Shown here: piece after piece, positions 1 to 7,399 of the stretch
Position numbering within the stretch: position 1 is the first letter of the stretch
How the letters are laid out: each line of letters opens with the position of its first letter
From: Bacteroidales bacterium
GTDB taxonomy: Bacteria; Bacteroidota; Bacteroidia; Bacteroidales; Muribaculaceae
Length of the DNA: 7,675 nt
Assembly (NCBI GenBank): GCA_900767075.1
Contig: CAAFXX010000086.1
Span: forward strand, 1 to 7,675
Direction: 5' to 3'
The notes under the pieces: model-generated
Seen by the model: only the letters and a program-made list of their open reading frames with translations
What the model was told of the DNA's origin: nothing
Database searches by the model: none
Made by a program: the position numbers and the translations under genes

Positions 1-1
1 C

Positions 2-2695
2 ACTCCCGGATATCTCGGCTTTTTTTCGAAAAACGGCAATCTCGAATATTTCCTTTCGAGCGGCGGATCCGGCGCATCAATGCACACGGGGCACAGTGCC
101 GCACCCACAAAATTCTCGGACCATATCTATGCGCTCATGGAGGACAGCTCGGGCAACATATGGGTAGGAACCAAAGGCCTCGGCATATATATTATAGCGC
201 CTGACGGACACACGGAGAATTACAGACATATACCCGGCGACCCCAATTCATTGCTGTGCGATTCGATATACGATATACATCAGGATTCTTCGGGCAATAT
301 ATGGATTGCCACATATGGCAAGGGAATAGTAAAGGCCGAACGGCAGGCGGACGGCAGGATGCGCTTTCTCGACAGGGACAATTGTTTTAAATCGTATCCG
401 GGGGACAGCTTCGGCAAAGTGCGTCGTGTTACCAGCACACGACAGGGCGTCGTGGTCCTGTCGACTACCGACGGCATAGTGACATTCAGCAACCGGGAGG
501 CGTCGTCAGGTAAAATACGCTTCTATACAAGCCGCCACATCCCGGAGGATTCATTGTCCCTGCAGGCAAACGACGTGATGCAGACTCTTGTGACACGCAG
601 CGGTGAGGTGTACGTCACTACAATGGGCGGCTCCCTGCAACGCCTTGAAGGGAAGGATCTTCTCCGTGATAATCTGCGTTTCAACGATTTTGATTCTCCG
701 GGTCACCCTCTTTATTATTTACGAAGCAGCTACGGCGAAGGCAATATCCTTTCGCTTGTTGAGGATGGAGAGGGCAATATATATATAGTAAGGGAAACCG
801 GAATCGTGGTTTATTCTCCCCAGAAACAGACGCTGAGAGTGATCGGCACGAATAATCTCGGCGAGAATATTGAATTTACCGAAGCGCTTCCGTCGTATTC
901 GCGACGTACGGGTGAATTATGGTTCGGTGTTGTCGGGGGGCTCGTGCATTTCAATCCCCGCCGCTTTGTCAACCGTGATGAGGAGAATCCCAATATCGTG
1001 TTCACCGGAGTCCAGTATCAGGGCGATCCGGAGCGCACCCAGTTGCTCAATCCGAAGATTATAGAGGTTCCCGCAGGTCAACGGAATTTCTCGATCAGCT
1101 TTGCCGCCCTCGACTACGGGCATAACAATTATATACAGTATGCCTATCGTCTCGACGACGACAAGGAATGGACCTATATCGGACCGAACCATACGGTCCA
1201 GTTCTCCCATCTTTCGCCCAAAATGCATAGGCTGTGGGTAAAGAGTACGGATTCCGACGGGGTCTGGGTTGAGAATGAGGCTTCGATAGATATTTTCGTA
1301 CATCCCACTTTCTGGGAATCCATATGGGCGAAGATTCTCTATGTGCTGCTGACAGTGATAGTGATAGGTGGAATCGTGTCGTTCTATCTTACGCGGCGCA
1401 AACACGCCATGGACCGTGAAATGCATCTTCGAGAAAAAAAATTCTTCATCGATGCAAGCCATCGACTGCGCACGCCGCTCACTCTTATTGCCAGCCCAGT
1501 GAATGAGGTGCTTGTGAATGAGCCTCTTTCCGAGAAGGCGAAGGGCCATCTGCAGAAAGTGGGCCGCAACGCAGGGGAAATGCTTGAGATGGTCGACCGC
1601 ATGATCCGCGAAAGCGCCAACGGCGATGATTATATAACCGACGATCTGGTGCCTAAGGCTACGGATAAGGCTGCGGTCAATGACGATGAACAGGAGGGTG
1701 CCGGAAATCCCGGCGCACCTGACCGAGTGAAGATTCTTGTTGTGGAGGATAATACAGACATGCGTCATTTCCTTCGTGACATTCTTAGCGACACCTATAA
1801 TGTAATAACCGCATCAAACGGTAAAGCCGGACTGGAGAAAGCCTTGACGGAGCAGCCTGATTTCATTCTCACCGATGTGACGATGCCGGAGATGGATGGT
1901 CTTACGATGGTGCATAATATAAAGCAGAACAAGGCGTTGAGCCATATTCCTATAATAGTGCTTTCCGCCAAGGCATCCCTCTCCGACCGTATGCAAGGTC
2001 TGAAGGAGGGAATTGACGATTATATCATCAAGCCTTTCAGCCCCACCTATCTGCGGCAGCGCATAACTAATATCATAACTCATCGCCGGATGCTCCAGCA
2101 GATGATGTTCGACGAGATAGCCAAGCGGACCCGCGTCGGGTCCTCGGCTACTGATTTAACGGATGAGGCGCCAGAAGCCGTCAATGAAGAGTCGGCGCAC
2201 GCTCCCGTACCCGTTGCTCCTGCGGGCGAACCCGATGCTCCGGCTCCGAATGCTCCGCAGCAGGAGTATAAGCTTGATTCACCGCAGATTGCCGATGCCG
2301 ATCAGGAAATGATGGCGCGACTTCTGCAGTTTATCGAAAAACGAATCGGCGATGAGGACCTAAAGATAGAGGAACTCGCTGATTCGGTAAATATGGGGCG
2401 CACGATGTTCTATGGCAAGATAAAGTCGCTCGTCGGAATGTCGCCTTCCGATTTCCTGCGCCGGCTGCGTATGCAGCGTGCCGAGGAGCTGATCGAGAAA
2501 AGCAAGATGAATTTCTCGCAGATTGCGTACAGCGTGGGATTCTCAGATCCGAAATATTTCACGAAGTGTTTCAAGAAAGAGACCGGAATGACGCCGTCTG
2601 ATTTCCGTCAGCAGGCGCGCCGGCAGTCTGCCGAATCCGGGGGCACCCCTGAAAACAATGAAAAAAACAGCATCGACGACAATAAAAGCCGATAA
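2..2695 (+). CDS. HTCS-like hybrid sensor/AraC regulator lacking the HATPase domain (5' partial)
   Basis: Membrane-spanning sensor and transcription regulator of the Bacteroidota HTCS class. The frame is open from base 2, so the true start lies upstream; the first in-window ATG (base 80) falls inside a propeller blade and is not the start. Residues are counted from that ATG. Reg_prop-like repeats (DSSGNIWVGT near 22, DSSGNIWIAT near 69, RTGELWFG near 276) form the end of a periplasmic propeller. A Y_Y_Y domain follows (about 328-410), then one membrane helix (about 416-440). The HisKA H-box is SHRLRTPLTLI with His461. The receiver (about 550-665) has acidic E556/D557, phospho-acceptor D599, S629 and K651. 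An A/P/E-rich linker (696-729) leads to an AraC-type HTH (about 747-843). No N, G1 or G2 box of HATPase_c exists between HisKA and receiver, only about 40 acidic or polar linker residues. Arg462 replaces the usual Glu/Asp. Control of the downstream uronate operon is inferred from position only. Confidence 0.93.
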   Translation, partial: TPGYLGFFSKNGNLEYFLSSGGSGASMHTGHSAAPTKFSDHIYALMEDSSGNIWVGTKGLGIYIIAPDGHTENYRHIPGDPNSLLCDSIYDIHQDSSGNIWIATYGKGIVKAERQADGRMRFLDRDNCFKSYPGDSFGKVRRVTSTRQGVVVLSTTDGIVTFSNREASSGKIRFYTSRHIPEDSLSLQANDVMQTLVTRSGEVYVTTMGGSLQRLEGKDLLRDNLRFNDFDSPGHPLYYLRSSYGEGNILSLVEDGEGNIYIVRETGIVVYSPQKQTLRVIGTNNLGENIEFTEALPSYSRRTGELWFGVVGGLVHFNPRRFVNRDEENPNIVFTGVQYQGDPERTQLLNPKIIEVPAGQRNFSISFAALDYGHNNYIQYAYRLDDDKEWTYIGPNHTVQFSHLSPKMHRLWVKSTDSDGVWVENEASIDIFVHPTFWESIWAKILYVLLTVIVIGGIVSFYLTRRKHAMDREMHLREKKFFIDASHRLRTPLTLIASPVNEVLVNEPLSEKAKGHLQKVGRNAGEMLEMVDRMIRESANGDDYITDDLVPKATDKAAVNDDEQEGAGNPGAPDRVKILVVEDNTDMRHFLRDILSDTYNVITASNGKAGLEKALTEQPDFILTDVTMPEMDGLTMVHNIKQNKALSHIPIIVLSAKASLSDRMQGLKEGIDDYIIKPFSPTYLRQRITNIITHRRMLQQMMFDEIAKRTRVGSSATDLTDEAPEAVNEESAHAPVPVAPAGEPDAPAPNAPQQEYKLDSPQIADADQEMMARLLQFIEKRIGDEDLKIEELADSVNMGRTMFYGKIKSLVGMSPSDFLRRLRMQRAEELIEKSKMNFSQIAYSVGFSDPKYFTKCFKKETGMTPSDFRQQARRQSAESGGTPENNEKNSIDDNKSR

Positions 2696-2698
2696 TGT

Positions 2699-2729
2699 TT
2701 TGCGCTTAGAAAAAATAAGTGTAAATTTA
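2699..2729 (+). promoter_or_regulatory. Candidate Bacteroidota promoter for the uxaC operon
   Basis: A TTTG at 2699-2702 matches the Bacteroides -33 element. TAAATTTA at 2722-2729 matches the -7 consensus TAnnTTTG at all but the last base. The 19-nt spacer fits the known spacing, so transcription would start near 2735, about 60 nt upstream of the uxaC ATG. The -33 element lies just after the regulator's stop codon, and no terminator is visible between the genes, so some read-through from the regulator is also possible. This is a consensus match by eye, with no transcript evidence. Confidence 0.42.
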
Positions 2730-2731
2730 CA
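2720..2731. promoter_or_regulatory. 12-bp perfect palindrome, candidate operator
   Basis: TGTAAATTTACA is perfectly self-complementary and covers the proposed -7 element of the uxaC promoter. A dyad at this place would suit a dimeric repressor binding site. AT-rich palindromes also arise by chance, and the AraC-type domain of the upstream regulator would more usually bind direct repeats, so the binding protein is unknown. Confidence 0.35.
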
Positions 2732-2793
2732 ACTGTAATCAGTATTTATTTAACGCAGATCAGTATAATTTCAAAACAACTATTGATATACCC

Positions 2794-4206
2794 ATGAAAG
2801 AATTCAACGACGAGAATTTTCTTCTCCAGACCCCTACCGCACAGCGCCTTTATCATGAATATGCCGAAGGGCTTCCCATTATCGATTATCACTGCCACCT
2901 TATCCCTGAATATGTGGCTTCCGACCATGTCTTTGAGAATCTTTCAAAAATATGGCTCGAAGGCGACCACTACAAATGGCGCGCCATGCGTACCAACGGC
3001 GTGGACGAACGCTATTGCACCGGTAAAGATACCACAGACTGGGAAAAATTTGAGAAATGGGCTGAGACGGTGCCCTATACCATGCGCAATCCCCTTTACC
3101 ATTGGACACATCTCGAGCTTAAGACCGCTTTCGGCGTCAACAAGCTGCTCAATCCTTCGACTGCAAAGGAAATATATGACAAGTGCTCGGCAATGCTGCA
3201 GGAGCCGTCGCATTCAGCCCGCGGCCTGATGATGCATTACAATGTGGAGACCGTCTGCACCACCGATGATCCTGTGGATTCCCTGGAATATCACCTGAAA
3301 GTGAAAAACGACGGCTTCAAGGTGAAGATGCTTCCCACATGGCGCCCCGACAAGGCTATGGCTGTCGAGAACCCCGCCGAATACAAGGCTTACATCGACA
3401 AGCTGGCCGAGGTTTCAGGCGTGAAGATCAGCAAGTTCGCCGATGTCATCGGTGCCCTTCAGGTACGTCACGATTTCTTCGAGCAGGTAGGCTGCCGCCT
3501 CTCTGACCATGGAATCGAGGAGTTCTACGCCGAGGATTATACCCCCGCCGAGGTCGAGGCTATCTTCGACAAGGTTTACGGCGGCAAGGAGCTCACAAAA
3601 GAGGAGATCGCCAAGTTCAAGACCGCGATGATGGTAGAGTTCGCGATCATGGACCATGATTCGGGCTGGACACAGCAGTTCCACTACGGCGCCATCCGCA
3701 ACAACAACACGCTAATGTTCGAGAAACTCGGTCCCGACACCGGTTTCGACTCAATCGGCGACTTCACCGTAGCAAAGAAGATGTCGAAATTCCTCGACAT
3801 GCTCGCAACCAAGGACAAACTGACAAAGACCATCATCTACAACCTCAACCCGCGCGACAATGAGCTCGTGGCAACCATGCTCGGTAATTTCCAGGACGGC
3901 CGTTACGGCCCGGGCAAGATTCAATTCGGTTCAGGCTGGTGGTTCCTGGATCAGAAGGACGGTATGGAGAAACAGATGAACGCTCTTTCGGTGCTCGGGC
4001 TGCTTAGCCGGTTCGTCGGAATGCTCACCGATTCCCGTTCGTTCCTTTCGTATCCCCGCCACGAATATTTCCGCCGCACGCTCTGTAACCTCGTGGGCAA
4101 CGATATCGAGAACGGTCTGCTTCCCGCATCCGAGCTTGACTTCATCGGCAACGAGATCATCAGCAAGGTTTGCTACGGCAACGCCAAGGAATATTTCAAG
4201 TTCTAA
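2794..4206 (+). CDS. uxaC: Glucuronate/galacturonate isomerase (uronate isomerase)
   Basis: Cytoplasmic amidohydrolase-superfamily enzyme that interconverts D-glucuronate with D-fructuronate and D-galacturonate with D-tagaturonate, the first intracellular step of hexuronate breakdown. At 470 residues it has the usual UxaC length. Family signatures are visible in order: IDYHCHL with the metal-binding HxH pair (His33, His35), CTTDDPVD (155-162), LPTWRPDK (180-187), QFHYGAIRNNN (295-305), GSGWWF (379-384), and LTDSRSFLSYPRHEYFRR (411-428), whose Asp413 is the likely late metal ligand. Nothing appears truncated. The start at 2794 is preceded by AT-rich sequence without a Shine-Dalgarno, normal for this phylum, and gives the expected N-terminus. 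It is the first gene of the uxaC-exuT-uxaA cluster, 98 nt after the regulator. Codons favour C/G-ending forms more than in the regulator, as in well-expressed metabolic genes. Confidence 0.97.
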   Translation: MKEFNDENFLLQTPTAQRLYHEYAEGLPIIDYHCHLIPEYVASDHVFENLSKIWLEGDHYKWRAMRTNGVDERYCTGKDTTDWEKFEKWAETVPYTMRNPLYHWTHLELKTAFGVNKLLNPSTAKEIYDKCSAMLQEPSHSARGLMMHYNVETVCTTDDPVDSLEYHLKVKNDGFKVKMLPTWRPDKAMAVENPAEYKAYIDKLAEVSGVKISKFADVIGALQVRHDFFEQVGCRLSDHGIEEFYAEDYTPAEVEAIFDKVYGGKELTKEEIAKFKTAMMVEFAIMDHDSGWTQQFHYGAIRNNNTLMFEKLGPDTGFDSIGDFTVAKKMSKFLDMLATKDKLTKTIIYNLNPRDNELVATMLGNFQDGRYGPGKIQFGSGWWFLDQKDGMEKQMNALSVLGLLSRFVGMLTDSRSFLSYPRHEYFRRTLCNLVGNDIENGLLPASELDFIGNEIISKVCYGNAKEYFKF

Positions 4207-4213
4207 TATCATT

Positions 4214-4256
4214 CATGACCGGATATGTGCCCGGACGTGGTGCATGTCCGGTCATG
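4214..4256 (+). other. 18-bp hairpin between uxaC and exuT
   Basis: Bases 4214-4231 pair with 4239-4256 as a continuous stem of 15 Watson-Crick and 3 G-U pairs, with a 7-nt loop (4232-4238). The outer ten pairs (CATGACCGGA with TCCGGTCATG) are perfect. It starts 8 nt after the uxaC stop codon. No T-run follows directly (the next bases are CCGTATAACC), so it is not a standard intrinsic terminator. It may protect the uxaC 3' end, set relative expression of uxaC and exuT, or cause partial termination. A weaker alternative hairpin is possible: CCGGAC (4231-4236) with GTCCGG (4246-4251). Confidence 0.7.
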
Positions 4257-4301
4257 CCGTATAACCTCAAAGTCACTAAAACCTAACATTTTTCGAAACG
4301 C

Positions 4302-5807
4302 ATGAATCATTCGCAATCCCTCGCGGGGGGCACCACAGGGCGCATGACCAATTTCCGTTGGATCATCTGCGGTCTGCTTTTTCTTGCCACTACCGTGAAC
4401 TATATGGATCGCCAGGTGCTCTCGCTTACCTGGAAAGAGTTCATCTCGCCGGAATTCCATTGGACTGACGCCAACTACGGTCTGATAACTGCAGTCTTTT
4501 CTATTGTATACGCAGTCGCCAACCTTATAGCCGGTCGTTTTGTCGACTGGATGGGAACCAAGAAGGGTTATCTCTGGGCTATCGGCGTATGGTCGGCCGG
4601 TGCCTGCCTCCATGCCCTCTGCGGCATAGCCACCGAGCACACGCTCGGTCTCAATGATGCTGCCGGACTCGTCCGCGCCACGGGCGACATGGCAGTCACA
4701 ATCGCCACCGTATCCGTCTATTTCTTCCTCGGTGCCCGCACGATCCTCGCCCTCGGCGAGGCGGGCAACTTCCCCGCAGCCATTAAGGTTACAGCCGAAT
4801 ACTTCCCGAAACGCGACCGGGCATACGCTACGTCGATCTTTAACGCCGGCTCAGCAGTGGGCGCTCTGATCGCGCCTTTCTCGATCGGTCCTCTTGCCAA
4901 GTATTTCCAGAGCATCGGCTGGGGCAACGGCTGGGAAATGGCTTTTGTGATCATCGGCGCCCTCGGCTTCATCTGGATGGGCTTCTGGGTATGGTTATAC
5001 AAGAAGCCTGCCGAGAATCCCCGTGTCAACGCCGCCGAGCTTGCTTATATCGAGCAGGACGACGACGCCAAGAACGAGACCGCCAAGGAGAAGGCTGAGA
5101 TCGAGGACAGCGAGACAGCCACCATTCCTTTCCTGAAGTGTTTCAAGTATCCTCAGACATGGGCGGTATTCTTCGGCAAATTCCTCACCGACGGTGTCTG
5201 GTGGTTCTTCCTTTTCTGGACTCCCGCCTACATCTCCGACGTGTTCAAGCTCTCCACTTCGTCGGGCGAAGGCATGCTCATGATCTTCGTGCTCTATCTG
5301 ATCACCATGCTTTCAATCTATGGCGGTAAGCTCCCGACCATCTTCCTCGACCGCGCCGCCAAGAAGGGAATCAAGACCAACCCCTATGCGCAGCGCATGA
5401 AGGCGATGCTTATCTTCGCCGTGTTCCCCCTCCTGGCGCTTCTGGCACAGCCTCTGAGCGGACTGTCGCCCTGGATGCCTATCATCATCATCGGTATCGC
5501 CGGAGCAGCCCATCAGTCGTGGAGCGCCAATATCTATACGGTGGCTTCCGATATGTTCCCGAAATCAACAGTCGCTACAATTATCGGTGTCGGCGGTATG
5601 GCGGGCGGTATAGGCTCGTTCCTTATCAACCTCTGCTCCGGTATCCTCTTTGACTATGCGGCACAGACCCAGATGTCGTTTATGAGCTTCACGGGCAAGC
5701 CCGCAGGCTATTTCATCGTGTTCTGCATCTGTGGAGTGGCATATCTTGTGGCATGGTGCCTGATGAAGATCCTCGTGCCGCGTTATAAGAAGATCGAGGT
5801 TAAGTAA
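4302..5807 (+). CDS. exuT: Hexuronate MFS transporter, ExuT type
   Basis: Inner-membrane major facilitator of the anion:cation symporter family, predicted to import galacturonate and glucuronate, probably with protons. The 501 residues contain about 12 hydrophobic segments. Signatures of the family are NYMDRQVLS at the end of helix 1, the loop 2-3 motif G78-RFVDWMGTKK, ALGEAGNFPAAIKVTAEYFP near helix 4, DGVWWFFLFWTP in helix 7 and HQSWSANIYTVASDMFP followed by GVGGMAGGIGS in the C-terminal half. A charged, acidic cytoplasmic loop (about 231-275) joins the two halves. The segment between helices 3 and 4 seems somewhat longer than in the E. coli protein. The start at 4302 is kept because it precedes helix 1 with a short polar tail; Met15 (base 4344) is a plausible alternative. 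The substrate is inferred from family signatures and the flanking uxaC and uxaA; other sugar acids such as gluconates remain possible. Confidence 0.93.
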   Translation: MNHSQSLAGGTTGRMTNFRWIICGLLFLATTVNYMDRQVLSLTWKEFISPEFHWTDANYGLITAVFSIVYAVANLIAGRFVDWMGTKKGYLWAIGVWSAGACLHALCGIATEHTLGLNDAAGLVRATGDMAVTIATVSVYFFLGARTILALGEAGNFPAAIKVTAEYFPKRDRAYATSIFNAGSAVGALIAPFSIGPLAKYFQSIGWGNGWEMAFVIIGALGFIWMGFWVWLYKKPAENPRVNAAELAYIEQDDDAKNETAKEKAEIEDSETATIPFLKCFKYPQTWAVFFGKFLTDGVWWFFLFWTPAYISDVFKLSTSSGEGMLMIFVLYLITMLSIYGGKLPTIFLDRAAKKGIKTNPYAQRMKAMLIFAVFPLLALLAQPLSGLSPWMPIIIIGIAGAAHQSWSANIYTVASDMFPKSTVATIIGVGGMAGGIGSFLINLCSGILFDYAAQTQMSFMSFTGKPAGYFIVFCICGVAYLVAWCLMKILVPRYKKIEVK

Positions 5808-5814
5808 TAAAAAC

Positions 5815-5836
5815 TCTGAAGAAATTCTGAAGAAAT
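5815..5836 (+). repeat. Exact 11-bp tandem repeat at the uxaA translation start
   Basis: TCTGAAGAAAT occurs twice in direct tandem (5815-5825 and 5826-5836). The second copy ends in the AT of the uxaA ATG. It fills most of the gap between the tandem stop codons of exuT (5805-5810) and the uxaA start. Only the second copy is followed by G, so only it makes a start codon. The purine-rich GAAGAAA of each copy may act as a weak ribosome-binding element. Confidence 0.9.
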
Positions 5837-7331
5837 GAAACGTTTCCTGAAGATAAATCCCTCCGACAATGTGGCTGTCGTCCTTTGTGACGACGCCCAT
5901 GCCGGCGAGTGCTGGGCGCCCGAAGAGGGTGCCGCACCCATCACCTTGGCGTCAGACATCACGCGCGGCCACAAGTTCGCGCTGCGTCCTATCGCCGAGG
6001 GAGAGGCAGTGATCAAGTACGGTTATCCCATCGGTCACGCCACCAAACCCATCGCTGCCGGTGAGTGGATCCATTCCCACAATCTTGCCACGTCGCTGAG
6101 CGATGACCTGCAGTATACCTACGAACCGACTCCGCTTGCCCCCAAGCCCCATGTGGAGTGCCCCACGGTCAATGGCTATCTCCGCAAGAACGGCGACATG
6201 GGTATCCGCAACGAGCTCTGGATCGTTCCGACCGTAGGCTGCGTGAACGGTCAGGCCAACGCCATCATCAACCGCCTTAAAGCCGAGTGCGACCTGACAG
6301 GTATCGACGACGTGCGTGCCTTCACCCACAACTACGGCTGCTCGCAGCTCGGCCAGGACCATGCCAACACCCGTTCGGCACTGCAGGCTCTTATCAAGCA
6401 TCCTAATGCCGGCGGTGTACTCGTGCTCGGCCTCGGTTGCGAGAACAACCAGCTTCCAGTGCTCCGCGAGGGTCTCGGCGAATATGACGCCGACCGCATC
6501 AAGTTCCTGATCTCCCAGGAAGTGGAGGATGAGGTAGAGGAAGGCTTCCGGATCTGCAAGGCCCTGATCGGGCAGATGCGCGCCGACAGGCGTCAGCCCC
6601 TCCCGCTGTCGAAGCTCAAGGTCGGTCTGAAGTGCGGCGGCTCCGACGGTTTCTCCGGTATCACGGCAAACCCGCTGGTCGGCCTCTTCTCGGATATGCT
6701 TATCACCTGCGGCGGCACGACGGTGCTCACCGAGGTGCCCGAGATGTTCGGCGCCGAGACAATCCTGATGAACCGTGCCTGCAATGAAAAGGTATTCGAG
6801 GATACAGTCGACTTGATCAATAATTTCAAGGGCTATTTCCGCTCCTACGGACAGCCGATATATGAGAATCCTTCTCCGGGAAACAAAGCCGGAGGTATCA
6901 CCACACTCGAGGAGAAATCGCTCGGCTGCGTGCAGAAAGGCGGAAGCATGCCTGTTGAGGATGTGCTGACATATGCACAGCCCGTAACCAAGCATGGCCT
7001 CAATCTGCTGACGGCTCCCGGCAACGACCTCGTGGCATCGACGTCGCTCGCACTTTCCGGCTGCCAGATGGTGCTCTTCACCACAGGACGCGGCACGCCG
7101 TTCGGCACATTCGTTCCCACCATGAAGATTTCCACCAATTCGCAGCTTGCCAAGAAGAAATCCAACTGGATAGACTTCAACGCCGGCACGATTGTAGAGG
7201 ATGAACATGCCGCCGACGTGGCGCACCGCCTTTTTGACAAAGTGGTTGCCGTTGCATCAGGAGAGAAAGTTCATCATGAAATCACGGGCGCAAAAGAAAT
7301 AGCCATCTTTAAGACGGGTGTCACCCTCTGA
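5835..7331 (+). CDS. uxaA: Altronate dehydratase
   Basis: Cytoplasmic metal-dependent dehydratase converting D-altronate to 2-keto-3-deoxy-D-gluconate in galacturonate breakdown. The 498 residues match the full-length form, which fuses an N-terminal SAF domain (about 1-95, with GEWIHSHN and His80/His82) to the large UxaA catalytic region. Visible signatures are GYLRKNGDMGIRN (114-126), THNYGCSQLGQD (164-175, Cys169), GLGCENNQ (199-206, Cys202), KCGGSDGFSG (266-275, Cys267) and TTGRGTPFG near the C-terminus. The relative GarD (galactarate dehydratase) shares this architecture, but the neighbouring isomerase and transporter favour altronate. The gene lies 27 nt after exuT and is surely cotranscribed with it. 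It is the last gene of the operon, as a strong hairpin follows 30 nt downstream. No tagaturonate reductase, which would supply its substrate, is seen in this window. Confidence 0.95.
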   Translation: MKRFLKINPSDNVAVVLCDDAHAGECWAPEEGAAPITLASDITRGHKFALRPIAEGEAVIKYGYPIGHATKPIAAGEWIHSHNLATSLSDDLQYTYEPTPLAPKPHVECPTVNGYLRKNGDMGIRNELWIVPTVGCVNGQANAIINRLKAECDLTGIDDVRAFTHNYGCSQLGQDHANTRSALQALIKHPNAGGVLVLGLGCENNQLPVLREGLGEYDADRIKFLISQEVEDEVEEGFRICKALIGQMRADRRQPLPLSKLKVGLKCGGSDGFSGITANPLVGLFSDMLITCGGTTVLTEVPEMFGAETILMNRACNEKVFEDTVDLINNFKGYFRSYGQPIYENPSPGNKAGGITTLEEKSLGCVQKGGSMPVEDVLTYAQPVTKHGLNLLTAPGNDLVASTSLALSGCQMVLFTTGRGTPFGTFVPTMKISTNSQLAKKKSNWIDFNAGTIVEDEHAADVAHRLFDKVVAVASGEKVHHEITGAKEIAIFKTGVTL

Positions 7332-7360
7332 TCGTTATTCCACAGTCATTATATATTGAA

Positions 7361-7399
7361 GAAAGCCGAACTGTAATGAAAAATTACCGTTCGGCTTTC
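7361..7399 (+). terminator. Terminator hairpin after uxaA
   Basis: GAAAGCCGAAC (7361-7371) pairs perfectly with GTTCGGCTTTC (7389-7399). After one T/C mismatch, an inner GTAAT/ATTAC stem closes a GAAAA loop. The total is 16 pairs. The A-rich and T-rich arms are part of the stem, and the sequence after it (GCATTTATAG) is only partly T-rich. It sits 30 nt past the uxaA stop codon and marks the end of the operon. Confidence 0.85.

Noticed and set aside
143..310. DNA direct repeat around CTCGGGCAACATATGG and TTCGGGCAATATATGG
   Set aside because: These encode successive propeller blades with the SSGNIW motif, so the similarity reflects protein repeat structure and not a separate DNA element.
1590..1740. 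A frameshift hiding the HATPase domain in another frame
   Set aside because: There are too few bases between HisKA and receiver to encode the domain in any frame, and the linker runs smoothly into the receiver in a single frame.
917..1768. Open frame of 283 codons on the - strand opposite the regulator
   Set aside because: The + strand frame here encodes recognisable Y_Y_Y, membrane and HisKA regions; the antisense translation has no domain features.
4214..4256. Reading the uxaC-exuT hairpin as an intrinsic terminator
   Set aside because: No T-run follows the stem, and the genes on both sides belong to one pathway on the same strand, so full termination here is unlikely.
5952..7226. Open frame of 424 codons on the - strand opposite uxaA
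   Set aside because: It lies wholly antisense to a clearly recognised enzyme, shows no known motifs, and is rich in His, Cys and Arg as expected for a shadow frame created by the C/G-ending codon bias of uxaA.
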